Counted from the first letter of the stretch, positions 1 to 8,643 are shown. The stretch: 64,000 nucleotides of DNA from Amycolatopsis orientalis DSM 40040 = KCTC 9412 (GCF_000478275.1 NZ_ASJB01000017.1:62001-126000), one strand, 5' to 3'. The notes: a model not told the origin generated them from the sequence alone. Numbers and translations: made by a program.

Positions 1-923
1 GCAAGCCGAAGGAAGACGGTTCGGGCTGGGAGTCGGCGGAGCCGCTCGGCTACGGCAAGACCTATACCGTCACCGCGGCCGCGACAGGGACCGACGGCAA
101 ACCGGTCACCGCGACCTCGACGTTCTCCACGGCCAAGCCGGGTCGCCAGATCGGTGTCTCGATCAACCTGGTCGAGGGCGAGACGGTCGGTGTCGGCCTG
201 CCGTTGATCTTCACCTTCACCGCCAACGTGCCGGACAAGGCGGCGACCGAGAAGGCGCTGAAGATCGTCACCGAGCCGCAGGCCGAGGGCGCGTTCCACT
301 GGTTCGGCGAGAAGACCGTGATGTGGCGGCCCAAGGAGTACTTCAAACCGGGCACCAAGATCTCCGTCAACGCGGCGATCTACGGCAAGAACCTCGGCAA
401 CAACACCTTCGGCCGTGAGGACAAGCCCGCCAAGGTGGTCGTCGGCGACAAACTGGTCGCGACCGCCGACGGTGGCACGCACCAGATGAAGGTCGTGGTG
501 AACGACCAAGAGGTCAAGCAGATGCCGATCTCGATGGGCAAGCCGTCGAGCAGCACCCCGGCCGGGACCTACACCGTGATGAGCGAGCACACCGGCTACA
601 CGATGGACTCGAGCACCTACGGCGTCCCGACGGACAGCAAGGCGGGCTACCGGACCTTCGTGAAGTACGCGGTGCGGATGTCGAACAGCGGCATCTTCTA
701 CCACTCGGCGCCGTGGTCGGTCGGTTCGCAGGGCAAGCGGAACGTGAGCCACGGCTGCATCAACCTGTCGACCGAGAACGCGAAGTGGCTGATGGACATC
801 TCGAAGAAGGGCGACATCATCACGGTCGCCAATTCGGGTCCGCAGGTGCTGGAGCCGACCGACGGCTGGTCGGTGTGGCAGATGTCGTGGGACGACTGGA
901 AGACCGGCGGCGACCGGAACTGA
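1..923 (+). CDS. L,D-transpeptidase (YkuD domain), 5' end outside window
   Basis: Cell-wall enzyme that makes 3-3 cross-links between meso-diaminopimelate residues of peptidoglycan stems, acting outside the membrane. The reading frame is open from base 3, so the signal or lipoprotein sequence lies upstream of the window. The visible part has one Ig-like beta domain (up to about base 440, ending near the KVVVGDK segment) followed by a YkuD catalytic domain with the SHGCINLS signature around base 747; the Cys is the nucleophile and the preceding His is part of the catalytic set. The C-terminus after the catalytic loop (VWQMSWDDWKTGG) resembles mycobacterial LdtMt2-type enzymes. An internal ATG/TTG at base 204 is not the start because homologous Ig-domain sequence precedes it. 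The gene converges on a lipoprotein gene and ends just before a long hairpin. Confidence 0.93.
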   Translation, partial: KPKEDGSGWESAEPLGYGKTYTVTAAATGTDGKPVTATSTFSTAKPGRQIGVSINLVEGETVGVGLPLIFTFTANVPDKAATEKALKIVTEPQAEGAFHWFGEKTVMWRPKEYFKPGTKISVNAAIYGKNLGNNTFGREDKPAKVVVGDKLVATADGGTHQMKVVVNDQEVKQMPISMGKPSSSTPAGTYTVMSEHTGYTMDSSTYGVPTDSKAGYRTFVKYAVRMSNSGIFYHSAPWSVGSQGKRNVSHGCINLSTENAKWLMDISKKGDIITVANSGPQVLEPTDGWSVWQMSWDDWKTGGDRN

Positions 924-928
924 CCTGG

Positions 929-983
929 CGTCATGAGGGGTCCCCATAGGACGGAATTCGTCCTATGGGGACCCCTCATGACG
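929..983. repeat. 24-bp-arm perfect palindrome between convergent genes
   Basis: Two exact 24-base arms (929-952 and 960-983) around the loop GGAATTC. The right arm overlaps the stop codon of the convergent lipoprotein gene. There is no T-tract, so it is not a classic intrinsic terminator, but its position suggests a bidirectional terminator or an mRNA 3'-end stabiliser. The arm contains ATGAGGGGTCCCC, which resembles the RTGAARG start of the other intergenic palindromes in this window. Confidence 0.85.
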
Positions 984-1383
984 TTCCGGGCGGGAGAGGG
1001 CCGTTGAGGTACTCCCACTGCGTTTCGCCGCTGGTCTTGTAGCGGCACTTCTGCGTGGTGGTGTCCCAGATCTTCTCCGGGTCACGACGGCACTTCTGGT
1101 ACTCCAGGTCGGCGAGGTACTTCTGCGATTGGGCCTTCGTGCAGTTCGGATAGCCGGGCTCGCATCGCCACGGTGACTTCGTGGCGGAGCTCTTGGCAGG
1201 CGGCGGAGCCGGGGTCACCGTGACCGTCACCGGCGGCGCCGTCGAGGTGGACGGTGGGGCGGTCACGGTCGTGACAGGTGCGGGCACTATCGGCGATGCG
1301 GGTGCTGGGTCCGGCGAGGAGGTCGTGCAGGCCCCGGCCAGCACACAGAGCCCGAAGACCCCCAAGATCGGCCAGCGTCCCAT
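976..1383 (-). CDS. small secreted lipoprotein, function unknown
   Basis: About 135 residues. The N-terminus MGRWPILGVFGLCVLAGACTTSS is a lipoprotein signal peptide with lipobox LAGAC, so the mature protein should be anchored to the outer face of the membrane by its first Cys. A Pro/Thr-rich linker (about residues 25-65) is followed by a compact C-terminal region with four Cys (CEPGYPNC, KCRRD, KCRYK) that could form disulfides. An in-frame GTG at 1395 exists, but GGAGG sits five bases before the ATG at 1383 and decides that start. I do not recognise the C-terminal domain. Confidence 0.8.
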   Translation of the reverse strand: MGRWPILGVFGLCVLAGACTTSSPDPAPASPIVPAPVTTVTAPPSTSTAPPVTVTVTPAPPPAKSSATKSPWRCEPGYPNCTKAQSQKYLADLEYQKCRRDPEKIWDTTTQKCRYKTSGETQWEYLNGPLPPGTS

Positions 1384-1449
1384 GGTGCCCTCCACGTGAG
1401 TTCGTCCTGAACTCGCGCCAGCACCACTCCGCGTTACCGATGACCCCGG

Positions 1450-1508
1450 AAAAAGCTAAACCCCAGCCTGTTGGGAGGGGCTCGCAAGAGCCCCGAACAG
1501 ACTGGGGT
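1450..1508 (-). terminator. intrinsic terminator after tRNA-His
   Basis: On the minus strand an outer stem ACCCCAG/CTGGGGT plus a CTGTT/AACAG helix encloses an inner GGGGCTC-GCAA-GAGCCCC hairpin, and the structure is followed by a T-rich run (TTTAGCTTTTTCC). This is the best conventional Rho-independent terminator in the window and ends the orn-tRNA transcript. Confidence 0.8.
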
Positions 1509-1510
1509 GA

Positions 1511-1586
1511 TGGGGTGAGCGACGGGTTTCGAACCCGCGACCTCCTGGACCACAACCAGGTGCTCTACCAGCTGAGCTACGCCCAC
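1511..1586 (-). tRNA. tRNA-His (anticodon GTG)
   Basis: Minus-strand cloverleaf: acceptor GTGGGCG pairs with CGCTCAC (one G-U pair), D arm GCTCAGCTGGTAGAGC, anticodon stem CTGG/CCAG with loop TTGTGGT (anticodon GTG), T arm CGGGTTCGAACCCG. The discriminator is C73 and the 3' CCA is encoded. The base before position 1 is G, matching the extra G-1 that is specific to tRNA-His. It lies 84 bases downstream of orn on the same strand, an arrangement common in actinobacteria. Confidence 0.97.
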
Positions 1587-1670
1587 CATCGCCGGGCTCG
1601 GGAAGCTTCCCCATCACCTCGGCCGCACTATATTAGCGTGCCCGTTTCCGGGGCCTGCAACGGGTTACGG

Positions 1671-2273
1671 TTAGTGGCGTTCCTGCACTTCAGCGGCCGC
1701 GGCCTTGGCCTGTTCGGTGGTCGGGCCGGGCTGCGGGACGAAGGCGACGCGGCGGTAGTAGTCGAGCTCGCCGATGGATTCCTTGATGTCGGCGAGCGCG
1801 CGGTGCGCGAGGCCCTTCTCGGGCTTGGCGTAGTAGATCCGCGGGTACCAGCGCCGGACGAGTTCCTTGATGGAGGACACGTCGACCATGCGGTAGTGCA
1901 GGTGGTCGTCGAGGGAGGGCATGTCGCGGGTGATGAAGCCGCGGTCGGTCCCGATGGAGTTGCCGGCGAGCGGGGCGACGTTGGCCTCGGGCACGTGGGC
2001 ACGGATGTACTCGAGGACGCGCTGTTCGGCCTCTTCCAGGGTGACCGTGGAGCGCCGGACCTCTTCGGTGAGGCCGGAGCGCGCGTGCATTTTGCGGACG
2101 ACCTCCGGCATACCGTCGAGGGTTTCGTCGTCGGTGTGGATGACGATGTCGACGCCTTCGCCGAGGACGTTGAGCTCGGCGTCGGTCACCAGCGCGGCTA
2201 TTTCGATCAACGCGTCCTTGCCGAGGTCGAGCCCCGTCATCTCGCAGTCGATCCAGACTAGGCGGTCGTTCAC
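1671..2273 (-). CDS. orn: oligoribonuclease
   Basis: A 3'-5' exonuclease of the DEDDh family that degrades 2-5 nt RNAs (including pGpG) to mononucleotides in the cytoplasm. Residues 6-13 (VWIDCEMTG) give the first Asp and Glu metal ligands, [10 protein letters not shown] near residue 107 the middle region, and HRALADI near residue 157 the catalytic His and last Asp. The 200-residue length is normal. The start is GTG at 2273. The upstream gene is divergent, so orn and the tRNA-His behind it probably form one transcript. Confidence 0.97.
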   Translation of the reverse strand: MNDRLVWIDCEMTGLDLGKDALIEIAALVTDAELNVLGEGVDIVIHTDDETLDGMPEVVRKMHARSGLTEEVRRSTVTLEEAEQRVLEYIRAHVPEANVAPLAGNSIGTDRGFITRDMPSLDDHLHYRMVDVSSIKELVRRWYPRIYYAKPEKGLAHRALADIKESIGELDYYRRVAFVPQPGPTTEQAKAAAAEVQERH

Positions 2274-2385
2274 CCCGGAACCCTAACCCGACCCGGGGAT
2301 TCAGGGCGCGCGACGTGCGGGTCGGGCCGCTTACTGGCAGCGTGTGCATCCTCAGGTGAGCCGGATCACAGACCAGGGAGCGACA

Positions 2386-3912
2386 GTGGCCGAACAGGGT
2401 CCAGCCCAGGAGATCGCGCAGGGGTACGTGAGCGAGGGGGCGGCGGTCGAGCTCGGTGCCGTCGTGATCGACGGCAAGGCAGACGCCGGGGCGGCGGTCC
2501 GCCTGCCGCTGGCGACGCTGAACCGGCACGGCCTGGTCGCGGGCGCGACGGGCACCGGGAAGACGAAGACCCTGCAGCTGGTCGCCGAGCAGCTGTCGGC
2601 CGCCGGGGTGCCGGTGGTGCTGGCCGACGTGAAGGGTGACCTGTCGGGTCTGGCCGCGCAGGGCGAGAGCAACGACAAGATCGCCCGGCGTGCCGAAGAA
2701 CTCGGTGACCAATGGGAGCCCGCCGCGTTCCCCGTGCAGTTCCTGTCGCTCGGCACGGGCGGGAAGGGCTCGCCGATCCGGGCGACGATCACGAGTTTCG
2801 GCCCGATCCTGCTGTCGAAGGTGCTGGGGCTCAACGAGACTCAGGAGTCGACGCTCGGCCTGATCTTCCACTGGGCCGATCAACGCGGCCTGGCGCTGCT
2901 GGACACGAAGGACCTCCGTTCGGTCATCACGCACCTGACCAGCGACGAGGGCAAAGAGGACTTGAAGGGCATCGGCGGCGTCTCGGCCGCGACGGCCGGG
3001 GTGATCCTGCGGGCGCTGTCCAATCTGGAGGCTCAGGGCGGGGAGGACTTCTTCGGCGAGCCCGAGCTGGACGTCCACGACCTGATGCGCCAGGTCGACG
3101 GCAAGGCCATGGTGACCTTGCTGGAGCTGGACAACCTCCAGTCGAAGCCCGCGCTGTTCTCGACGTTCCTGATGTGGCTGCTGGCCGAGTTGTTCGAGGA
3201 ACTGCCCGAAGAGGGTGACCTCGACAAGCCGAAGCTGGTGTTCTTCTTCGACGAGGCGCATCTGCTCTTCAACGACGCGTCGAAGGCGTTCCTGGAACGG
3301 ATCGAGCAGACCGTGAAGCTGATCCGGTCGAAGGGGGTCGGCGTCTTCTTCTGCACGCAGCTTCCGACGGACATCCCGAACAACGTCCTGTCGCAGCTGG
3401 GTGCGCGGATCCAGCACGCGTTGCGCGCCTTCACACCCGAGGATCAGGCGGCGCTGACGAAGACCGTGAAGACGTACCCGAAGACGAAGCACTACGAGCT
3501 GGACTCGGCCCTGACGTCGCTCGGTATCGGCGAAGCGATCGTCACCGTCCTTTCCGAACGCGGTGCGCCGACGCCGGTCGCGTGGACGCGGCTGCGGGCG
3601 CCGCGTTCGAAGATGGGGTCCATCGGCGCCGAAGCGATCTCAGCGGCGACGACGTCCTCGGAGCTGCACGCGAAGTACTCCGAGACGATCGACCGCGAGT
3701 CGGCCTATGAGAAGCTCGCCGCGAAGGTGGCCGTGCCGCCCGCCGGCGAAGCCCCGCCGGAAGCGCCTCCGGCTCCGAAACCGGAGAAGGAAGCACCGGG
3801 AATGGTCGAACAGGCCATGAAGAACCCGGCGGTGAAGTCGTTCCTCCGGTCCGCGGCGAGCGCGCTCGGACGGGAGATCACGCGAGGACTGTTCGGGAAC
3901 CGGAGGCGCTGA
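2386..3912 (+). CDS. HerA-like helicase/ATPase, DUF853 (YjgR) family
   Basis: P-loop ATPase of the HerA/FtsK clan related to E. coli YjgR; the cellular role of the family is poorly defined. After the chosen start the protein is about 508 residues. Walker A is GATGTGKTKT near residue 60, Walker B is LVFFFDEAHLLF near residue 290, and a GVFFCTQLPTDIP segment follows as a sensor region. The last 60 residues are Pro/Glu-rich (PPEAPPAPKPEKE) before a short basic helix. A frame-open GTG exists at 2344, but GTG at 2386 has GGGAG five bases ahead and fits family N-termini (AQGYVSEGAAVELGA). Confidence 0.9.
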   Translation: MAEQGPAQEIAQGYVSEGAAVELGAVVIDGKADAGAAVRLPLATLNRHGLVAGATGTGKTKTLQLVAEQLSAAGVPVVLADVKGDLSGLAAQGESNDKIARRAEELGDQWEPAAFPVQFLSLGTGGKGSPIRATITSFGPILLSKVLGLNETQESTLGLIFHWADQRGLALLDTKDLRSVITHLTSDEGKEDLKGIGGVSAATAGVILRALSNLEAQGGEDFFGEPELDVHDLMRQVDGKAMVTLLELDNLQSKPALFSTFLMWLLAELFEELPEEGDLDKPKLVFFFDEAHLLFNDASKAFLERIEQTVKLIRSKGVGVFFCTQLPTDIPNNVLSQLGARIQHALRAFTPEDQAALTKTVKTYPKTKHYELDSALTSLGIGEAIVTVLSERGAPTPVAWTRLRAPRSKMGSIGAEAISAATTSSELHAKYSETIDRESAYEKLAAKVAVPPAGEAPPEAPPAPKPEKEAPGMVEQAMKNPAVKSFLRSAASALGREITRGLFGNRRR

Positions 3913-3915
3913 GGA

Positions 3916-3940
3916 ATACCTGACGGGTTCTGTCAGGTAT
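3916..3940. promoter_or_regulatory. 9-bp inverted repeat, possible operator
   Basis: ATACCTGAC-7 nt-GTCAGGTAT, perfect 9-base arms, only 20 bases before the DUF3224 start and 4 bases after the ATPase stop. It could be a repressor operator (no regulator gene is adjacent) or a small terminator for the upstream gene. There is no T-tract. Confidence 0.45.
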
Positions 3941-3959
3941 CTCCGGCAGGGTGGGCGCC

Positions 3960-4337
3960 ATGACCAACATCGCGACAGCGTCGTTCACCGTGGACGGCTG
4001 GGACCCGCAAGCCACCGAGAAGGCCGAGAACACCGAGTTCTCGCGGGTGCTGCTGACCAAGACCTTCACCGGCGGGGTCGAGGGCACCAGTGCCGTGGAG
4101 ATGCTCACGGCGGTGAGCGGGACGTCGAGGGCGTACGTCGCCTTCGAGCGGCTTGCCGTGTCCGTCGACGGCCGCAAGGGTGGCTTCGTCCTGCACCACT
4201 CGGCGGGGGAGGACGGCCATCGCCTGATCGTCTTGCCGGGCTCCGGGCACGGCGAACTGTCCGGCACCACCGGCACCGCCACGATCACCCAGGACGACGA
4301 GGGGAACCACACCTTCACCCTCACCTATGAACTCTGA
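3960..4337 (+). CDS. DUF3224 family protein
   Basis: About 125 residues, MTNIATASFTVDGWDP... to ...GNHTFTLTYEL. The whole length matches the DUF3224 family, a small beta-barrel (lipocalin-like) cytosolic fold of unknown function; the pattern FTGGVEGTS plus alternating hydrophobic strands is typical. ATG at 3960 follows AGGGTGGG; a GTG at 3951 is possible but worse placed. It is transcribed alone between a dyad (3916-3940) and a long hairpin (4340-4394). Confidence 0.8.
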   Translation: MTNIATASFTVDGWDPQATEKAENTEFSRVLLTKTFTGGVEGTSAVEMLTAVSGTSRAYVAFERLAVSVDGRKGGFVLHHSAGEDGHRLIVLPGSGHGELSGTTGTATITQDDEGNHTFTLTYEL

Positions 4338-4339
4338 AA

Positions 4340-4394
4340 GTCCGTGAAGGCCTCCTTCCCTACCCTGAAGGTAGGCAAGGATGCCTTCACGGAC
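4340..4394. repeat. intergenic palindrome, GTGAAGGCC family
   Basis: Arms GTCCGTGAAGGC (4340-4351) and GCCTTCACGGAC (4383-4394) are exact; the inner part (CCTTCCCTACC ... GGTAGGCAAGG) continues the pairing with bulges. It lies between the 3' ends of convergent genes (DUF3224 and protease) and belongs to the same sequence family as 38819-38875. Confidence 0.8.
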
Positions 4395-4438
4395 AGTGCC
4401 GGCTGGGCCGCCCCCTGAATGCGGCCCAGACGGCCGGG

Positions 4439-5392
4439 TCAGCCGACGATCTGCTCGACGATCTTTTTCGCGTCGTTGATGGGGATCGCGAAACCGATGC
4501 CGATGCTGCCGGTCGAGGCCGGGTTGTACAGCGCCGAGTTGATGCCGATGACGTTCCCCTGCGCGTCCACCAGCGCCCCGCCCGAGTTGCCCTGGTTGAT
4601 CGGGGCGTCGGTCTGGATCGCGGTGTAGCTCGGCCCGTTCTCGTTCGCGGTCCGGCTGTAGGGCGAACGCCGGTCCTGGCCACTGCTCAACTCGTCGAGC
4701 TTGCGGTTCAGCGCGCTCACGATCCCGGTGGTCACGGTGTTCTGCAGTCCGCCGGGAGAACCGATCGCGACGACCTGCTGGCCGGTGACGAGCTTGCTGG
4801 AGTCGCCGAGCGACGCGGGGGTCAGCCCGCTCGCGTCCTTCGCCTGCAAGACCGCGATGTCGGCCTTGGTGTCCGCGCCGACCACGCTCGCCTTGTACTG
4901 CTTGCCGTTCGACAGCGTGATGGTGACGTCGCCCTCGGCGTCGGCGACCACGTGGGCGTTGGTGAGGATGCGGCCGTCCGCCGTCAGGATGACGCCGGAT
5001 CCGACGGCCTCGCCCTGCCCGGTGGTCACGTTCACCTGGACGACGCTCGGGGTCACCTTCGCGGCGACAGCGCTGACGTCACCCGAGGTGGTGTTCCCGA
5101 CCAGTTGCCCGTTGGCGACCGCGGAGGCACCGGTACCGGACGCGGACGGCGTCGATCCGAGGCCGGCGATCGCCGCGCCACCGACCCCGCCGACGAGGGC
5201 GGCGCCGAGTGCCGTCGCGCTGACGAGGACGGCGACGCGGCTCGCCTTCTTGCGTGGCGCGGGAGCCGGGGCGGGCTGCGGGGTGAAGAGCGGATTCGGC
5301 GCGGCCTGCCAAGGGGTGCTGTATCCGGGGTGCTGCGGCGGCTGGTGCCCACCGGTGGAGGCGGGGCCGGGCCGACTCTCGTTCTCGGTCAT
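4439..5392 (-). CDS. membrane-anchored trypsin-like serine protease (HtrA/PepD-like, no PDZ)
   Basis: A 317-residue protease facing the cell exterior. Residues 1-48 are a Pro-rich cytoplasmic tail, 52-78 a single transmembrane segment, then a short Gly/Ser/Thr linker and an S1C protease domain. The catalytic triad is visible as TNAHVV (His147), KADIAVL (Asp178) and GNSGGAL (Ser270). The chain stops at NDAKKIVEQIVG, immediately after the protease fold, so the C-terminal PDZ domain of classical HtrA/DegP is absent. Regulation by substrate binding to PDZ is therefore not possible here. The gene has its own short upstream region (5393-5472) behind the amidohydrolase gene. Confidence 0.88.
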   Translation of the reverse strand: MTENESRPGPASTGGHQPPQHPGYSTPWQAAPNPLFTPQPAPAPAPRKKASRVAVLVSATALGAALVGGVGGAAIAGLGSTPSASGTGASAVANGQLVGNTTSGDVSAVAAKVTPSVVQVNVTTGQGEAVGSGVILTADGRILTNAHVVADAEGDVTITLSNGKQYKASVVGADTKADIAVLQAKDASGLTPASLGDSSKLVTGQQVVAIGSPGGLQNTVTTGIVSALNRKLDELSSGQDRRSPYSRTANENGPSYTAIQTDAPINQGNSGGALVDAQGNVIGINSALYNPASTGSIGIGFAIPINDAKKIVEQIVG

Positions 5393-5462
5393 GGCACCAG
5401 ATTCGCGCCCGTACTTGTGAGCCGCCTGTGGAAATCCCCTCCGCTTTGCTGAGAAGAATCAG

Positions 5463-5476
5463 CTGAGAATTCTCAG
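5463..5476. repeat. 14-bp perfect palindrome at the M20 gene 3' end
   Basis: CTGAGAATTCTCAG, covering the stop codon of the M20 gene (minus strand); a partial copy CTGAGAA lies just beside it. Its place between two same-strand genes makes it a weak terminator or operator candidate for the protease gene. Confidence 0.35.
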
Positions 5477-6801
5477 TCGAAGAACGCCGGGACGTCCAAC
5501 GCCCCGCCCGAAGCCTCGAACTCCTCGTGCACCGCCGCTCGGAGTTCCGCGTCGGCCAGGTAGTCGACGGCGGTCAGCGCCAGGCCGAGCGCACCGTCGA
5601 CGACCGCGCGATCGCCGTCCGGGGAACCGGCCGCGGCCGCGAACTCCTTGGTGTGCAAGGCGGTCGTCGGCCCGGCGATGGCGATCATCGGGTGGATCGC
5701 TGGCATCCGGTAGGAAAGGTTGCCGAGATCGGTCGAGCCGGTGAGGAATTCGGGCACGATCCCCGGCGGCAGCGGTTTGCGGCCCGCGTCGACCTGGTGC
5801 ACCGACCAGCGACCGGCGAGCGTGGTGTTGAACCGGATCGGCAGATACGCGGGCTGGGCGTCCCAGTGCAGTTCGACGCCGCAGCCGGTCATCTCCGCCG
5901 CGCCGCGCGCGACCGCCGAAACCCGTTCGGCCAGGTCTCGCAGCGTCTCCGGTCGAGCGGACCGCAGGTAGAACATCAGGGCCGCGCGTTCGGGGACGAC
6001 GTTCGGCCGCGCGCCACCGTCGGTGAAGACGCCGTGGACACGGTCGCTGGAGGGCAGATGCTGCCGAAGCGCCGCGACGCCCTGGTACGCGGCGACGGCG
6101 GCGTCGAGCGCGTTGCGTCCCATGAACGGCTGAGCCGAGGCGTGCGCGCCGACGCCGTGGAACACCATCTCCAGCTGACGCCTGCCGAGGAACGGGTGCA
6201 TGGCGATGTCGTGGCTGAAGGGGTGCAGCATGAGCACGGCGTCGACGTCGTCGAAGACACCGGCGCGGGCCAGGGTTTCCTTGCCGCCACCGCCTTCCTC
6301 TGCGGGCGTGCCGATCAGCGAGACCCGGCCGCCCAGGCGGTCGGCGACCGCTGCCGCGCCGAGGAAACCACCCGCGCCCGCGGTGCAGATGACGTTGTGC
6401 CCGCAGCCGTGGCCGAGTCCGGGAAGGGCGTCGTATTCGGAGAGGACCGCGATATGCGGGCCGCTGCCGGGAGTGGTCGCGACCAGGGCGGTGTCCAAGC
6501 CGCCCGCGCCGATCGTCACCTCGTGGCCATGGCGGGTGAGCAGCTCGCCGAGCGCGCGCACCGAGCGATGCTCGGCGAAACCCTCTTCGGGATGAGCGTG
6601 CAGGTCCTGGCTCAGGTCCACCAGTTCCGCCGTCAGCGCGCGGATCTCGGCGCCGACGGCGTCCCGCGTGGCGGCGTCCGCGCCGTCGTGCGGGGAACCG
6701 AGGGGCTCGGCCGCGGCGACGGCGTCGGCGGTCGCTTCGACCAGCGAACGGAGGTAGCCGTCGTCGGGGGGAATCGGCGAAGCGTGCTCAGAGCGGATCA
6801 T
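5473..6801 (-). CDS. M20-family amidohydrolase (AbgB/amidohydrolase type)
   Basis: A zinc-dependent hydrolase that cleaves amide or peptide bonds of small N-acyl substrates; the exact substrate cannot be read from sequence. Metal and catalytic motifs are LSEYDALPGLGHGCGHN near residue 135 (Asp, His ligands), TPAEEGGGGKE near 170 (catalytic and bridging Glu) and the distal His regions; the HGCGHN and EEGGGGK forms place it with the M20D/AbgB-like amidohydrolases. Length 442 is typical. The ATG overlaps the stop of the upstream methyltransferase (ATGA), so the two are translationally coupled. Confidence 0.85.
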   Translation of the reverse strand: MIRSEHASPIPPDDGYLRSLVEATADAVAAAEPLGSPHDGADAATRDAVGAEIRALTAELVDLSQDLHAHPEEGFAEHRSVRALGELLTRHGHEVTIGAGGLDTALVATTPGSGPHIAVLSEYDALPGLGHGCGHNVICTAGAGGFLGAAAVADRLGGRVSLIGTPAEEGGGGKETLARAGVFDDVDAVLMLHPFSHDIAMHPFLGRRQLEMVFHGVGAHASAQPFMGRNALDAAVAAYQGVAALRQHLPSSDRVHGVFTDGGARPNVVPERAALMFYLRSARPETLRDLAERVSAVARGAAEMTGCGVELHWDAQPAYLPIRFNTTLAGRWSVHQVDAGRKPLPPGIVPEFLTGSTDLGNLSYRMPAIHPMIAIAGPTTALHTKEFAAAAGSPDGDRAVVDGALGLALTAVDYLADAELRAAVHEEFEASGGALDVPAFFD

Positions 6802-7568
6802 GGCCGGATGTTAACCGGTAGCACTCCCGAGACGATCTGAGTGACACCGGAGAACCGCTCCTTCACGCGGTCGAATCCGCGCCGGGACAGCTTCGCCGCT
6901 ATTTCCCCGCGGTCGAACATCCGTTGTCCGCTGAGGCCGCCGAGGACGGTGTCCGCCAGCCGCATCGGCTGGTCGTCGTGCCGGGCGCTGGTCAGCACCA
7001 CCAGCGCGCCACCGGGTTTCAGCACGCGGGTGAACGAGTCCAGCGCCGCGTCCGGATCGGCGAACATGTGCAACGCGGCGAAGCAGCAGACAGCGTCCAC
7101 AGTGGAATCCGCGAGGGGCAGGTCGACGGCGTCGGCACGCAGATAAGCCACCGAAGCCGGATTGGGCGCGGCGAGTGCCTTCTCCAGCATGGTGACCGAA
7201 CCGTCGAGTCCGATCGAAAGCCCGTCCGGGCCGACCGCTTCGCCGAACGCGCGGGTGAACCGGCCGGTGCCGCAGGCGACGTCCAGCGCGATCTTGCCGG
7301 GGCTCAGACCGAGCGCTTCGATCGCGATGCGGACCTCGCCCGCCATGCTCGGACCGGTCAGTCCTTTCGCGACCCTGCCCAGCGCCGGACGCCAGTACCG
7401 CTCGTAGATCATCGGGACGGCGGACGTGCGCATCAGCCGTTGCGCGAGTCCGGTCGACGGCCCCGCCTGAGGGATTTCGCCCAGCAGATCGAGAAAACCG
7501 TCCCCTCCGCCGGTGGGTGCGGTGCCCGGCCGCAGCAGGCTCAGGAGACGTTCGCGTTGGTCAGGCAT
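6798..7568 (-). CDS. class I SAM-dependent methyltransferase
   Basis: About 256 residues. Motif I is LDVACGTGRFTRAF near residue 100, followed by the acidic loop GLDGSV and the ADAVDLPLADSTVDAV segment typical of the UbiE/COQ5 (Methyltransf_11) group. The first 80 residues are an alpha-helical cap of unknown role. The start is ATG at 7568 with AAGGGAG eight bases ahead; the frame continues far upstream but that part is antisense to the glycosylase gene. It is first in a two-gene operon with the M20 hydrolase. The substrate is not evident. Confidence 0.85.
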   Translation of the reverse strand: MPDQRERLLSLLRPGTAPTGGGDGFLDLLGEIPQAGPSTGLAQRLMRTSAVPMIYERYWRPALGRVAKGLTGPSMAGEVRIAIEALGLSPGKIALDVACGTGRFTRAFGEAVGPDGLSIGLDGSVTMLEKALAAPNPASVAYLRADAVDLPLADSTVDAVCCFAALHMFADPDAALDSFTRVLKPGGALVVLTSARHDDQPMRLADTVLGGLSGQRMFDRGEIAAKLSRRGFDRVKERFSGVTQIVSGVLPVNIRP

Positions 7569-7707
7569 GGCTGCTCCCTTCACGTCCTCATCCGAGAATC
7601 TGCCATGACCGGCCCGTTCGCGACATTCCCGCCGCCGCGGCCCGAAACTGTCGGTGGCCGTCTCTAACGTCGGAGGGAGTCGCCGTTCCCAGCCGAAGGA
7701 GCCCGAA

Positions 7708-8643
7708 ATGACCGGCTCGATCCTGCAGCAGACGACCACGCTCCGCATCCCGGTGCGCGGTCCGTTCGACCTCGAAAAGTCCATCCGGTTCCTGACCGAT
7801 TTCCGGCCGGCGTGCCGCGCCGACGCCGCCGCCGAACCCGGCACCCTGCGCCTCGCCTTCCCGGCGGAAGCGGGCTGGGAACACGTCGGTGCGGCCGTCA
7901 GACAGAGATCACCCGGCTCGATCGAAGTGGAGGTCTTCGCCGAAGAAGCGCTCGCCGTCGAGGTCGGCGCCCAGGTGCGGCGGATCCTCTCGGTGGACAT
8001 CGACGGCGTCGGGTTCGCCAAGATCGGCGCCGCGGATCCCGTGGTGCGCCGCCTTCAGCAGACGTTCCCCGGGCTGCGGCCCGTCCTGTTCCATTCGCCC
8101 TACGAAGCGGCCTGCTGGGCGATCCTGAGCCATCGGACCCGGATGTCGAACGCGGCCGTGGTGAAACGGCGGCTCGCGGAGGAACTCGGCAAGCCGGTGG
8201 ACGTCGGCGGGCGGATCCTCAGGTCGTTCCCTGCGCCGGACGTTCTCGCCGGGGTGGAGGCCGGTCCGGGTCTCACGGAGTCGAAGGCCGAGCGGCTGCG
8301 CGCGGTGGCCAACGCCGCCAAGGACGGTCTGCTCGACGCTACGTACCTGCGCGCCATGCCGGTGCAGGAGGCCTTGCGCCGGTTGCAGCGACTGCCGGGG
8401 ATCGGCCCGTTCTCGGCGCAACTGATCCTCATCAGGGGAGCCGGGCATCCGGACGTCTTCCCCGGTGACGAGCCCCGGGTGCAGGAGGCCATGCGGACCG
8501 CGTACGGCCTGCCGCGGGCGGAGACCGAGGAGCTGGAGGAAGTCGCCATGGCGTGGCGGCCGTTCCGCAGCTGGGTCGCCTTCGCGCTGCGCAACGACCG
8601 GGAGTTTCGCATGCGCGAGATCGGGGGTTCGATGACCGCCTGA
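7708..8643 (+). CDS. DNA-3-methyladenine glycosylase II-like protein (AlkA family)
   Basis: Base-excision repair enzyme that removes alkylated bases. About 311 residues: an N-terminal AlkA_N-like beta domain (about 1-100) and a helix-hairpin-helix-GPD domain, with the hairpin LQRLPGIGPFSAQLILIRG near residue 230 and the putative catalytic Asp in VFPGDEPR. There is no N-terminal Ada-type zinc domain. AAGGAG precedes the ATG at 7708 with ideal spacing. It is divergent from the methyltransferase (139 bp between starts). M. tuberculosis alkA also lies near a cyclase, an epimerase and a thiolase, as recalled from its gene map. Confidence 0.85.
   Translation: MTGSILQQTTTLRIPVRGPFDLEKSIRFLTDFRPACRADAAAEPGTLRLAFPAEAGWEHVGAAVRQRSPGSIEVEVFAEEALAVEVGAQVRRILSVDIDGVGFAKIGAADPVVRRLQQTFPGLRPVLFHSPYEAACWAILSHRTRMSNAAVVKRRLAEELGKPVDVGGRILRSFPAPDVLAGVEAGPGLTESKAERLRAVANAAKDGLLDATYLRAMPVQEALRRLQRLPGIGPFSAQLILIRGAGHPDVFPGDEPRVQEAMRTAYGLPRAETEELEEVAMAWRPFRSWVAFALRNDREFRMREIGGSMTA

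Noticed and set aside
1690..3492. 600-codon open frame on the minus strand over orn and the HerA-like ATPase
   Set aside because: Antisense frame in GC-rich coding DNA; Arg/Gln/His-rich composition, no domain, and it conflicts with two clear genes.
7708..8643. Loss of the catalytic Asp in the AlkA-like glycosylase
   Set aside because: With one gap the Asp of VFPGDEPR aligns with the family catalytic Asp, so activity is not excluded.
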